The translations under genes and the position numbers were made by a program. The notes under the pieces are model-generated. The model saw nothing but the letters and a program-made list of their open reading frames with translations. It searched no databases and was not told the DNA's origin. A DNA stretch of 64,000 nt from Mucispirillum schaedleri ASF457 (lineage in GTDB: Bacteria > Chrysiogenota > Deferribacteres > Deferribacterales > Mucispirillaceae): positions 1,609,001-1,673,000 of the forward strand of contig NZ_CP097562.1 in NCBI RefSeq assembly GCF_000487995.2. Reading direction: 5' to 3'. Shown one piece after another: positions 22,463 through 30,040 of this stretch (positions are counted from its first letter, which is position 1; every line of letters starts with the position of its first letter).

Positions 22463-23629
22463 ATGATCGAACGTAGTTTATTATCCGCCGGAATATCTAG
22501 GCGGGATTTCATGAAGACAGTTTCAACAGCAACTGCAATCATGGGATTACCACTTGCAATGGCTGAAGAAGTTATTGCACAAGCAGGCAGAGAAGATAAG
22601 CGTCCGCCTGTAATATGGCTTCATTTCCAAGAGTGCACTGGATGTTCTGAAGCATTATTAAGAGCTAACCATCCTAGCATTGCAGAAGTTGTTCTTGATA
22701 TAATTAACCTTGAATATCAGGAAACATTAATGGCAGGTTCTGGTGATCAGGCTGAAGCATCACTGCATAATGCTATTGAAAAGCATGCAGGTAAATATAT
22801 ACTTGTAGTTGAAGGCTCTATACCAACAGATGATATGGCAGTGTGCTGTCAAATTGGCGGCAAAACAGCAGTAGATTCTTTTAAAGCAGCTGCTGCAAAA
22901 GCTGCTGTTGTTGTATCTCTTGGTGCATGTGCATGCTCTGGTGGTATTGTTGCTATTGAGCCAAATCCAACTAAGGCAAAAGGTGTAATAGATATTCTTG
23001 CTGGTGATATGCAATGGTCTGATGATGATTTAAAAAATAAATATATTTCACTCCCGGGCTGCCCACCTAACCCACATAATATATTAAGTGTTATTTTATA
23101 TGTTGCTACATTTAACAAACTGCCAGAAAAAGGCTTAAAAATACCATCTATTGCAAACCTTTCTATGAAAGATGAAAGAGCACACCGTCCAACATTTGCT
23201 TACGGCAGATTAATTCATGAACACTGCGAACGCAGACCACACTTTGATGCTGGACGCTTTGTAAGAGAATTTGGTGATGAAGGTCACAAAAATGGATGGT
23301 GTTTATATCATATGGGATGTAAAGGTCCTGAAACTTATGCAAACTGTTCAATAATACATTTCAATGATGGTGCTGCATGGCCTATTGGTAACGGCTGCCC
23401 ATGTATAGGATGCACAGAAGGAACAGTTTTATTTAAAGACAGCTTATTCTCATTAGCTAAAGTGGCTCAACCAAAACCACATTCAAATATAATTGAAACA
23501 CAAGGTAGAGGTAAAGAATCCTCCGTTGCACAAGCAGCTGTAGTTGGCGGTCTTGTTGGTGCTGCAATAGGTGCAGGAGCAGTATTTGCAAGTAAACTTC
23601 CAAAGGAGCCAGAGGATGAAAACAAATAG
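22463..23629 (+). CDS. hybO: [NiFe] hydrogenase small subunit (HybO type)
   Basis: This is the iron-sulfur electron-transfer subunit of a membrane-bound uptake hydrogenase exported by the Tat pathway. The start ATG 22463 has AGGGGG five bases upstream and puts the Tat motif SRRDFMK near the N terminus; a start at 22298 would bury it. Cluster ligands are visible in HFQECTGCSEALLR, LGACACSGG, PGCPPNP, HEHCERRPHFD and GWCLYHMGCKGPETYANC...GCPCIGC. A C-terminal hydrophobic helix (AAVVGGLVGAAIGAGAVFA) anchors it. It overlaps hybA by 14 bases. Confidence 0.95.
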   Translation: MIERSLLSAGISRRDFMKTVSTATAIMGLPLAMAEEVIAQAGREDKRPPVIWLHFQECTGCSEALLRANHPSIAEVVLDIINLEYQETLMAGSGDQAEASLHNAIEKHAGKYILVVEGSIPTDDMAVCCQIGGKTAVDSFKAAAAKAAVVVSLGACACSGGIVAIEPNPTKAKGVIDILAGDMQWSDDDLKNKYISLPGCPPNPHNILSVILYVATFNKLPEKGLKIPSIANLSMKDERAHRPTFAYGRLIHEHCERRPHFDAGRFVREFGDEGHKNGWCLYHMGCKGPETYANCSIIHFNDGAAWPIGNGCPCIGCTEGTVLFKDSLFSLAKVAQPKPHSNIIETQGRGKESSVAQAAVVGGLVGAAIGAGAVFASKLPKEPEDENK

Positions 23630-24680
23630 ACGCGATTTTTTAAAGGCAGCAGCAGGCTCTGCAGCAACAGCAGGTGTGCTAACTTTAGCTCCGTCTTATG
23701 CAGTAGCATCAGATGAGGGGGAACCTTTTGCTAAAGATACTATGGTTAAATTTTATGATTCAACTGTATGTATTGGCTGTCAGGCCTGCGTTGTTGCATG
23801 CTATGAAACAAACTTTGTAAACAGAGCTGATAATCTTAACAAACCAAAAGAGGAACGCAATTTTATTGAAAATAATGATGTTATTCCTGTTTTAGCAGAA
23901 GAAGACCAGTTTAATCCACAAGCTCCGTGGATACGCGTGAATGGTCTTGATTACAGACTTAGAACTATTATTAGAAAATATGTTGATGAAAATGAAAAAT
24001 CTCATTTCATTAAACAGAACTGTATGCACTGTAAAAAACCGGGCTGTGTATCTGCATGTCCTGTAAGTGCATTACAAAAAGATAAAGATGATGGTGTTGT
24101 TACTTATGACCCTAACCGCTGTATAGGCTGCCGTTATTGTCAAATGGCATGTCCATTTAACATACCAGCATTTGAATGGCACAGAGCAAATCCAAAAATT
24201 ACTAAATGTGATATGTGCCGCTCAACAATTAACCTTAAAACTAATGATTTTGATATTGATGCAGAGGGTAATGCTGTATATAAAGATAACCCTAAAAAAG
24301 GCACTGCATGTACAAAAGTATGTCCTACTGGTGCTGTATTATATGGCAGAAGGGAAGATATGCTTGCTCTTGCTCATGACCGTATTAATAAATCAAAAGA
24401 AAAAGGCGAAAACAAATATTATGAAGATACAGCTAGAGGCGAATCTGTTCTTGGCGAAAAAGTTTATGGTGGAACAGGCGAGCTTGTGATTTCTGCTGTT
24501 GATTTCAGAAAACTTGACTTCCCTGTTGATAAAATAGGTGATAGAGCAACTGCTTATAAATCAGAAGGCATTCAGCATACAATTTATAAATATGGTATTG
24601 CTCCAATAGCCCTTTTTGCAGCATTATCTATAGTTGTTCGTAAAAATGTTAAAAAACATCACGAACATGAGGAGGACTAA
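23616..24680 (+). CDS. hybA: Hydrogenase 4Fe-4S ferredoxin subunit (HybA type)
   Basis: This periplasmic ferredoxin passes electrons from the small subunit to the membrane subunit. The Tat signal NRRDFLKAAAGSAATAGV is at the N terminus when ATG 23616 is used (AAGGAG 23603-23608); an upstream ATG at 23571 would displace it. Four cysteine clusters are visible: CIGCQACVVAC, CMHCKKPGCVSACP, CIGCRYCQMACPFNIP and CDMCR...CTKVCP. A C-terminal hydrophobic helix (YGIAPIALFAALSIVV) precedes a His/Glu-rich tail. Order O-A-B-C matches the hyb operon of enteric bacteria. Confidence 0.94.
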   Translation: MKTNRRDFLKAAAGSAATAGVLTLAPSYAVASDEGEPFAKDTMVKFYDSTVCIGCQACVVACYETNFVNRADNLNKPKEERNFIENNDVIPVLAEEDQFNPQAPWIRVNGLDYRLRTIIRKYVDENEKSHFIKQNCMHCKKPGCVSACPVSALQKDKDDGVVTYDPNRCIGCRYCQMACPFNIPAFEWHRANPKITKCDMCRSTINLKTNDFDIDAEGNAVYKDNPKKGTACTKVCPTGAVLYGRREDMLALAHDRINKSKEKGENKYYEDTARGESVLGEKVYGGTGELVISAVDFRKLDFPVDKIGDRATAYKSEGIQHTIYKYGIAPIALFAALSIVVRKNVKKHHEHEED

Positions 24681-24682
24681 TA

Positions 24683-25879
24683 ATGAGTAAGCAAAGAGAA
24701 TATGCAATCCATAAAGCCCCTATTCTTACTCCTGCATTTTTTATTGTATTAGCAGTGATATGTATAGGTATGGCTCTTGTTGTTTACAGATACTTTGTAG
24801 GTATTGGTCCTGTATCTAACCTTTCAAACGGCTACCCTTGGGGTATATGGCTTTCCTATGATGTGGCGACTGGCTCTGCAATTGCCTGTGGTGGTTATGT
24901 ATTAGCAGTTACTGTATATATCATGAATAATTTTAAATATCATTCAATGGTTAGGTCGGCAGTTCTCGCAAGTATGTTTGGATACAGCTTAGCAGGTCTT
25001 TCAGTTATGGTGGATATTGGTCGTTACTGGAACTCTTACGGCTTTTTTGTACCTAGCAGAATGAACCCTAATTCAGCACTTTTTGAAGTTGCACTTTGTA
25101 TCATGGCATACTGTGTGGTATTAATACTTGAATATCTCCCTGCAGTGTTTGAAAAATTTGCAGACAGCGATAAAGCAAAATCTCCAAAACTTGTGGAATT
25201 TGGCAAAATATGGGAAAAAAGATTTTCAACAGCACTTTTTGTTATTGTTGCAATAGGTGCTACTCTGCCAACAATGCACCAGTCATCATTAGGAACATTA
25301 TATGTATTAATGGGCTATAAACTTGACCCAATGTGGCAGACTGGCTTTTTACCACTGTTATTTTTAAGCAATGCTTATTTAATGGGCTTTTCTATAACAG
25401 CTTTTGAAACTGTTCTTTCTACAAGATTATTAAAACGACCATTTGAAAAAGAAATAGTAGACTTATCAAAAGTTATCCCTTTTGTTGTGGGCTTTTGGCT
25501 TATAGTAAGGGTTATTTCTGTTACTTTAAACGGCGGCTGGTCAAATGCTTTTGCATTTTCTACTCAGTCAATATGGTTTTGGCTTGAACTTATATTAGTT
25601 ATAGTGCCATCACTTATGATTTTAACATGCAAATACGCTAGAAGTGAAAGCGGTATATTCTTAGTTGGTATGCTTCTTTTAATCGGCGGAGGTATGTATA
25701 GGATTGGTGTATATAATGTAGGCTTTAATCCTGGAGCAGAATGGAATACATATTTCCCAAGTGTAGCAGAATTTTTAATTACTTTAAGCTTTATTGCCAT
25801 AGAAATATTTGGATATATGGTGCTTGTTAAATTAACCCCTGTGCTTCCAAATCTGGAAAACCATGGGCATCATCACTAG
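24683..25879 (+). CDS. hybB: Hydrogenase membrane subunit (HybB, NrfD family)
   Basis: This 398-residue polytopic membrane protein of the NrfD/PsrC family has about ten hydrophobic segments and transfers electrons to the quinone pool. The loop NGYPWGIWLSYDVATGSAIACGGYVLAV after the first helix and VDIGRYWNSYGFFVPSRMNPNSALFEVALC are typical of HybB. It lacks haem-ligand patterns of a b-type cytochrome. It starts three bases after the hybA stop. A His-rich tail (HGHHH) is present. Confidence 0.93.
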   Translation: MSKQREYAIHKAPILTPAFFIVLAVICIGMALVVYRYFVGIGPVSNLSNGYPWGIWLSYDVATGSAIACGGYVLAVTVYIMNNFKYHSMVRSAVLASMFGYSLAGLSVMVDIGRYWNSYGFFVPSRMNPNSALFEVALCIMAYCVVLILEYLPAVFEKFADSDKAKSPKLVEFGKIWEKRFSTALFVIVAIGATLPTMHQSSLGTLYVLMGYKLDPMWQTGFLPLLFLSNAYLMGFSITAFETVLSTRLLKRPFEKEIVDLSKVIPFVVGFWLIVRVISVTLNGGWSNAFAFSTQSIWFWLELILVIVPSLMILTCKYARSESGIFLVGMLLLIGGGMYRIGVYNVGFNPGAEWNTYFPSVAEFLITLSFIAIEIFGYMVLVKLTPVLPNLENHGHHH

Positions 25880-25880
25880 G

Positions 25881-25941
25881 CTTTTTAGCCTGTGAAAAGC
25901 ATATATATAGTATGCTTAAAAGGGCTTGTAAGCCTAAAAAG
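25881..25941 (+). promoter_or_regulatory. Structured spacer between hybB and hybC
   Basis: Nested inverted repeats: outer CTTTTTAG (25881-25888) with CTAAAAAG (25934-25941), inner AAGCATA (25897-25903) with TATGCTT (25911-25917). It lies in an 84-base gap of an otherwise tight operon. It could be an mRNA processing or stability element, or an attenuator, setting the large-subunit level. Confidence 0.5.
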
Positions 25942-25963
25942 ATTATAAGAAAAGGAGATTTAT

Positions 25964-27673
25964 ATGCCAGTTAATGGAAATAGAATTACAGTAGACCCGA
26001 TTACAAGGATTGAAGGTCACTTGCGTATAGATGTAGAAGTAGAAGGCGGTAAAGTTTCTAACTCTTGGTCATCTGCTCAAGCATTTAGAGGTATTGAAAC
26101 TATTATGAGAGGCAAAGACCCACGCAGTGCATGGGCTATGACTCAGCGTTTCTGCGGCGTATGCACAACAACTCATGCATTATGCTCTATTAGAACAGTT
26201 GAGGATGCTTTAAATGTGCCTGTTCCTGTTAATGCCCACATGCTTAGAAACTTAGTATCAACTATGCAGTCTTTACAAGACCATATAGTTCACTTCTACC
26301 ACTTAACAGCATTAGACTGGGTAGATATTGTAAGTGCATTATCTGCAGACCCTGCAACAGCTGGTAAAATCGCAGAAAGCCTTGCTGCTTATTCCCCAAT
26401 AGGCAAAGCATGGCCGACAAACTCTTTTAATGCTATGAAAAATGCTAAAGATCGTTTAGCAGCTTTTGTTGGAACTAAAAATTTAGGTATTTATGGCTCA
26501 GGTTACTGGGGTCATAAAGATATGAGACTTACTCCAGAAATAAACTTAATTGCTTTTGCTCACTATTTAGAAGCATTAGAATATCAACGCAAAATTGCTG
26601 AAGCTGTAGCTATTATAGGCAGTAAAAATCCACATATCCAAAACTTAACTGTTGGTGGTGTATCTACTGCAATTAATTTTGACAGTATGGCTGCTCTTAA
26701 TATGGAAAGAGTTCAGTGGATTAAAAAACTTCTTGATGATACAGCTGATTTTGTAAGATGTGTATATATTCCAGATGTTATTGCAATCGCTGGTGCTTAT
26801 AAAGACTGGTTTAACCTTGGTAAATGTTCGCCTAACTATATCGCAGTGCCAGACATACCAATGAACAGCGAATTAACTGAATTTGGTTTGAAAGGTGGCA
26901 TAATTATTGGCGATAATTTTAGAGAAATTAAAACTTGGAAAGATGAAGCATTAAGAAAGGGTATTACAGAAAACACTACTCATGCATGGTATAAAAACCC
27001 ACAAGATACACTGCACCCTTATGATGGAGAACAAATTCCATCATATACTGACTGGCAGGAAAATGGCAAATATTCTTGGGCAAAAGCACCACGCTTTGAA
27101 GATAATGTTACTCAAACTGGTCCAATATCTCAAGTATTAGCAGGCTATATGGCAGGCGACCCACTTGTTAAAAAATATGTTGATTTTGTTGCATCAAAAG
27201 CTGGTGTAACTATTCCACAGCTTAATTCTGTAATGGGCCGTAATGCAGCAAGAGCAATCAGGTCCTTATTAATGGTTGACCATGCATATCTCTGCTTAGA
27301 AAAATTACTTGATAACTGCAAAACAGACCAAAGCTATGTAAACTATTTAAAAGAAGTGCCAACTGATAAAGAATACATTGGTGTTGGTTTCAATGAAGCA
27401 CCACGCGGTATGCTTTCTCACTGGATTAAAATTAAAAATGGTTTAATTGAAAATTATAGTGCAGTTGTTCCATCTACATGGACAGCAGGTCCAAGAGATG
27501 ACAAAGGCAGAAAAGGTCCTTATGAAGAGTCATTAATGAACCTTCCTGTTGCAGAAATGGATAAACCACTTGAAATCATACGCTCAATTCACTCTTTTGA
27601 CCCTTGCATAGCTTGTGCAGTTCACACTATTGACCCAGAGGGCAAAGAAATAGTGAATGTAAAAATAAGATAA
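25964..27673 (+). CDS. hybC: [NiFe] hydrogenase large (catalytic) subunit (HybC type)
   Basis: This subunit carries the NiFe active site that oxidises H2. The N-terminal metal motif is RFCGVCTTTHAL and the C-terminal motif is DPCIACAVHTID; together they supply the four Cys ligands. The 15 residues after the motif His would be removed by a maturation protease, which is not in the window. Nor are hypA-F genes. RIEGHLRIDVEVEGGKV at the N terminus is typical of group 1 enzymes. It has a GGAG ribosome-binding site (25953-25956), is full length at 569 residues, and is followed by a terminator. Confidence 0.96.
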   Translation: MPVNGNRITVDPITRIEGHLRIDVEVEGGKVSNSWSSAQAFRGIETIMRGKDPRSAWAMTQRFCGVCTTTHALCSIRTVEDALNVPVPVNAHMLRNLVSTMQSLQDHIVHFYHLTALDWVDIVSALSADPATAGKIAESLAAYSPIGKAWPTNSFNAMKNAKDRLAAFVGTKNLGIYGSGYWGHKDMRLTPEINLIAFAHYLEALEYQRKIAEAVAIIGSKNPHIQNLTVGGVSTAINFDSMAALNMERVQWIKKLLDDTADFVRCVYIPDVIAIAGAYKDWFNLGKCSPNYIAVPDIPMNSELTEFGLKGGIIIGDNFREIKTWKDEALRKGITENTTHAWYKNPQDTLHPYDGEQIPSYTDWQENGKYSWAKAPRFEDNVTQTGPISQVLAGYMAGDPLVKKYVDFVASKAGVTIPQLNSVMGRNAARAIRSLLMVDHAYLCLEKLLDNCKTDQSYVNYLKEVPTDKEYIGVGFNEAPRGMLSHWIKIKNGLIENYSAVVPSTWTAGPRDDKGRKGPYEESLMNLPVAEMDKPLEIIRSIHSFDPCIACAVHTIDPEGKEIVNVKIR

Positions 27674-27693
27674 TTATTAAGTATTAAAAATAT

Positions 27694-27725
27694 AAAAGGT
27701 ACCTTTTTAAAGGTGCCTTTTTTGT
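27694..27725 (+). terminator. Intrinsic terminator of the hyb operon
   Basis: AAAAGGTACC pairs with GGTGCCTTTT (one G-T pair) and runs into TTTTTT. It sits 20 bases after hybC and just before the right inverted-repeat arm. Confidence 0.85.
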
Positions 27726-27740
27726 AATTATGGATTTACA

Positions 27741-27798
27741 AAATTATATATACTGCAAAAGTGCATAATATATTTGATGTATATATTTTTAGATACTT
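27741..27798 (-). repeat. Right inverted-repeat arm, distal fragment split by the IS
   Basis: Reading the complement, the sequence from CTTTTGCAGTATATATAATTT back through AGTATCTAAA matches 17470-17535. The arm breaks at 27798, where the IS3-family element starts, and resumes at 29251. Confidence 0.8.
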
Positions 27799-27836
27799 TG
27801 AACTTACCCAAAAAAGTTGGACGAGCCATATAAGGA

Positions 27837-28400
27837 GTGTATATGGCAAGAAAATACAGCTATGAGTTTAAGAAGTTTATAGTAACAGTCTTAGAAAGCG
27901 GTATAATGAGTGCCAGTGAATTATCAAGATGCTGTAAAATTCATAAAGGAGTAATATGTAATATCTATAACAGATATAAGCATTCAGGCGAATCAAGTTT
28001 ACATCATAGCTTTACCCGCAATGAATATAGTAGAGATTTTAAATTAAATGTGTTAACTTATAAGGCATCAAATAATTTAAGTTATGAGCAGACAGCACTA
28101 TATTTTAATATACCATCAGCATCAGTAATATATGACTGGAATAAGTTTTGCAGTAAGTTTATTGGAGATAATATGTCAGATAAGAATATCCCGAACAGTA
28201 AAAAGAGTAAACACTCAAACTCTACTGATATTAAACTCACTAAATCAGATGATAGTGAAGAAGTAAGACAATTAAAAGAGAGAATATCAGAGCTTGAAAA
28301 AGAGCTTTATTACAAGTCAGCGGAGAATGCATATTTAAAAAAGCTGGAAGCCTTAATGCAGTCAAAGGAACAGAGAGTTCAACAGAAAAAGCACAAATAA
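27837..28400 (+). CDS. IS3-family transposase OrfA
   Basis: This is a 187-residue DNA-binding and regulatory protein. Two helix-turn-helix segments are visible (SYEFKKFIVTVLESGIMSASELSRCCKIHKGVICNIYNRY and YSRDFKLNVLTYKASNNLSYEQTALYFNIPSASVIYDWNKF). A C-terminal leucine-zipper-like coiled coil follows (about 143-178, EEVRQLKERISELEKELYYKSAENAYLKKLEALM). AAGGAG precedes the ATG. The end holds GAAAAAG (28385-28391), a candidate -1 slippage site (A-AAG), which would join it to orfB in the -1 frame. Confidence 0.92.
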   Translation: MYMARKYSYEFKKFIVTVLESGIMSASELSRCCKIHKGVICNIYNRYKHSGESSLHHSFTRNEYSRDFKLNVLTYKASNNLSYEQTALYFNIPSASVIYDWNKFCSKFIGDNMSDKNIPNSKKSKHSNSTDIKLTKSDDSEEVRQLKERISELEKELYYKSAENAYLKKLEALMQSKEQRVQQKKHK

Positions 28401-28426
28401 TAACTGCATTAAGGCTGTATTACAGT

Positions 28427-29227
28427 TTGGATATCCTGTTGTCTGTGAGTAATATGAAAAGAAGCACTTACTATTATAATGTTAAAAAGCCTGCTGCATT
28501 AGATAAATATGCAGAAGTCAAGACATCTATATTAGAAATATATGAAAAATCTAACAAGACTTATGGTTATCCAAGAATATCAAAGGTATTAGAGAAACTG
28601 GGTTATACTTATGACAGGAAGACAGTGTATAAATTGATGAAAGAACTAAAAATTTCATCACTAATCAGGGTTAAGAAAAGGTATAAACAAGGCAGAGTAA
28701 GTCATATATGCAGCAATAAATTAAACAGAGCCTTTACAAGTGAGAGACCATGTTTAAAATGGGTAACAGATGTGGCAGAGATAAAAATTAATAATGAAAA
28801 GGTGTATTTATCAGCAATAATGGATTTGTATAACAGAGAAATAACAGCATACAGTGTAAGCAAATATAATAATGAAGAAATGGTAATAGATAATTTAAAA
28901 CAGGCAATAGATAAAACAAAAGATACAACAGGGTTAATGATACATTCAGACCAGGGTATATTATATCAGGCTAATCAATTTAGAAAGTTATTAAAGGAAA
29001 ATAATATAGAGCAGAGTATGTCAAGGCGTGGCAACTGCTATGATAATGCTGTTATGGAAAGTTTCTTTGCTACTTTAAAATGTGAATTGGTTTATATTAA
29101 CAAATTCAAAAATATAGAACAGTTTAAATATGAACTTGAAAAATATATTGATTTCTATAATAATTACAGAATAAAAGCTAATGGACTTACACCTTTACAG
29201 GAAAAAGAAATTTATTTAGTGGCTTAG
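28427..29227 (+). CDS. IS3-family transposase OrfB (DDE integrase domain)
   Basis: This is the catalytic part of the transposase. The HTH_21-type N-terminal region (YYYNVKKPAALDKY...YGYPRISKVLEKLGYTYDRKTVYKLMKEL) is followed by the rve core with Asp in CLKWVTDVAEI, Asp in MIHSDQGILYQ and Glu in CYDNAVMESFFATLKCEL. All three DDE residues are present. The frame is open upstream of the TTG at 28427, back past the end of orfA, as expected for synthesis as an OrfAB fusion by -1 frameshifting; independent initiation is less likely. Confidence 0.93.
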   Translation: MDILLSVSNMKRSTYYYNVKKPAALDKYAEVKTSILEIYEKSNKTYGYPRISKVLEKLGYTYDRKTVYKLMKELKISSLIRVKKRYKQGRVSHICSNKLNRAFTSERPCLKWVTDVAEIKINNEKVYLSAIMDLYNREITAYSVSKYNNEEMVIDNLKQAIDKTKDTTGLMIHSDQGILYQANQFRKLLKENNIEQSMSRRGNCYDNAVMESFFATLKCELVYINKFKNIEQFKYELEKYIDFYNNYRIKANGLTPLQEKEIYLVA

Positions 29228-29250
29228 TTCAAAATTTTTGGGTAAGTTCA

Positions 29251-29676
29251 CTTCGCCTTATCACTCTCAGTATGACAATGCAAGGGACAGGAAGTCCCGT
29301 CGCATAGCGTAAGCGATGGGAGCATTTACTGCGACCGAGCGTGGTTTTTCAAATTCAGGGATGAATTTGAAAATAAAAGATAAATTAAGATACTTCGCTT
29401 TATCACTCTCAGTATGATAATGCAAGGGACAGGAAGTCCTGTCGCATAGCGTAAGCGATGGGAGCATTTACTGCGACCGAGCGTGGTTTTTCAAATTCAG
29501 GGATGAATTTGAAAATAAAAGATAAATTTAGATACTTCGCTTTATCACTCTCAGTATGATAATGCAAGGGACAGGAAGTCCCGTCGCATAGCGTAAGTGA
29601 TGGGAGCATTTACTGCGACCAAGTGTGATTTAAAAAATACAAGGGGAGTGTCTTTTACGACGCAAGGACTTTCCGA
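29251..29676 (-). repeat. Three tandem 142-bp structured units
   Basis: Units begin at 29251, 29393 and 29535, each with CTTCGCYTTATCACTCTCAG, then GGGACAGGAAGTCC, the GTCGCATAGCGTAAGCGATGGG block and GCATTTACTGCGACC. The third diverges after its last block into AAAAAATACAAGGGGAGTG. Identity between units is very high. The left arm has two units, so copy number varies. Confidence 0.9.
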
Positions 29677-29913
29677 GCGAGTAGCGATGGAATTAAAAGT
29701 CCGTAGCTGGACAGTATTTTTTAATAAAAGATAAATTTAGATACTTCGCTTAAAAATCAAGCTCATTAAGACATAAGTTGAAGTGTATGAGAGCTTTACT
29801 TAACTTTATATATTTTTAATGAAGTAACATTTTTACACTGCACAAATTTTTGAAATACTAAAATATGTCTTCCTGAGTGAGTATCAGCGAGCGAAGGAAC
29901 TATGTTTCAAGCT
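29251..29913 (-). repeat. Right arm of the long inverted repeat
   Basis: The complement of this stretch matches 16938-17480 with scattered differences. It contains, from low to high coordinates, three 142-bp tandem units, the GGACTTTCC...GGAATTAAAAGTCC hairpin (about 29667-29703), and the segment with AATATGTCTTCCTGAGTGAG. Two of the units give similar short minus-strand reading frames, which I treat as by-products of the repeat. Confidence 0.85.
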
Positions 29914-29979
29914 TAGTAATACACTGCTTTAATCAGAAATAATCAATAAATATTTGTTATAATTATTTCATCATACAGT

Positions 29980-30017
29980 AAAAAGCCCCGTATAATAAAA
30001 TTACACGGGCTTTTTTA
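29980..30017 (-). terminator. Intrinsic terminator of typA
   Basis: AAAAAGCCC and GGGCTTTTTT form a strong stem (with CGT/ACG inside) around an A/T loop. It lies 24 bases past the typA stop on the minus strand and has T-runs in both directions. Confidence 0.85.
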
Positions 30018-30040
30018 TAAAAAGAGATTATTCAAATTAA

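Larger units (their letters stand above)
27799..29250 (+). mobile_element. IS3-family (IS150-group-like) insertion sequence, 1,452 bp
   Basis: Perfect 16-bp terminal inverted repeats: TGAACTTACCCAAAAA at 27799-27814 and TTTTTGGGTAAGTTCA at 29235-29250. A 3-bp target duplication, CTT, lies at 27796-27798 and 29251-29253. Removing the element and one CTT restores AGATACTTCGCCTTATC, which matches the other repeat copies. It carries overlapping-type orfA and orfB with intact DDE residues, so it looks complete and recent. Confidence 0.95.

Noticed and set aside
29267-29609. Two similar 66-residue minus-strand reading frames starting MLPSLTLCD
   Set aside because: They lie in consecutive units of the 142-bp repeat, so their similarity follows from the DNA repeat. 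There is no separate coding signal, and the left island does not keep the frame.
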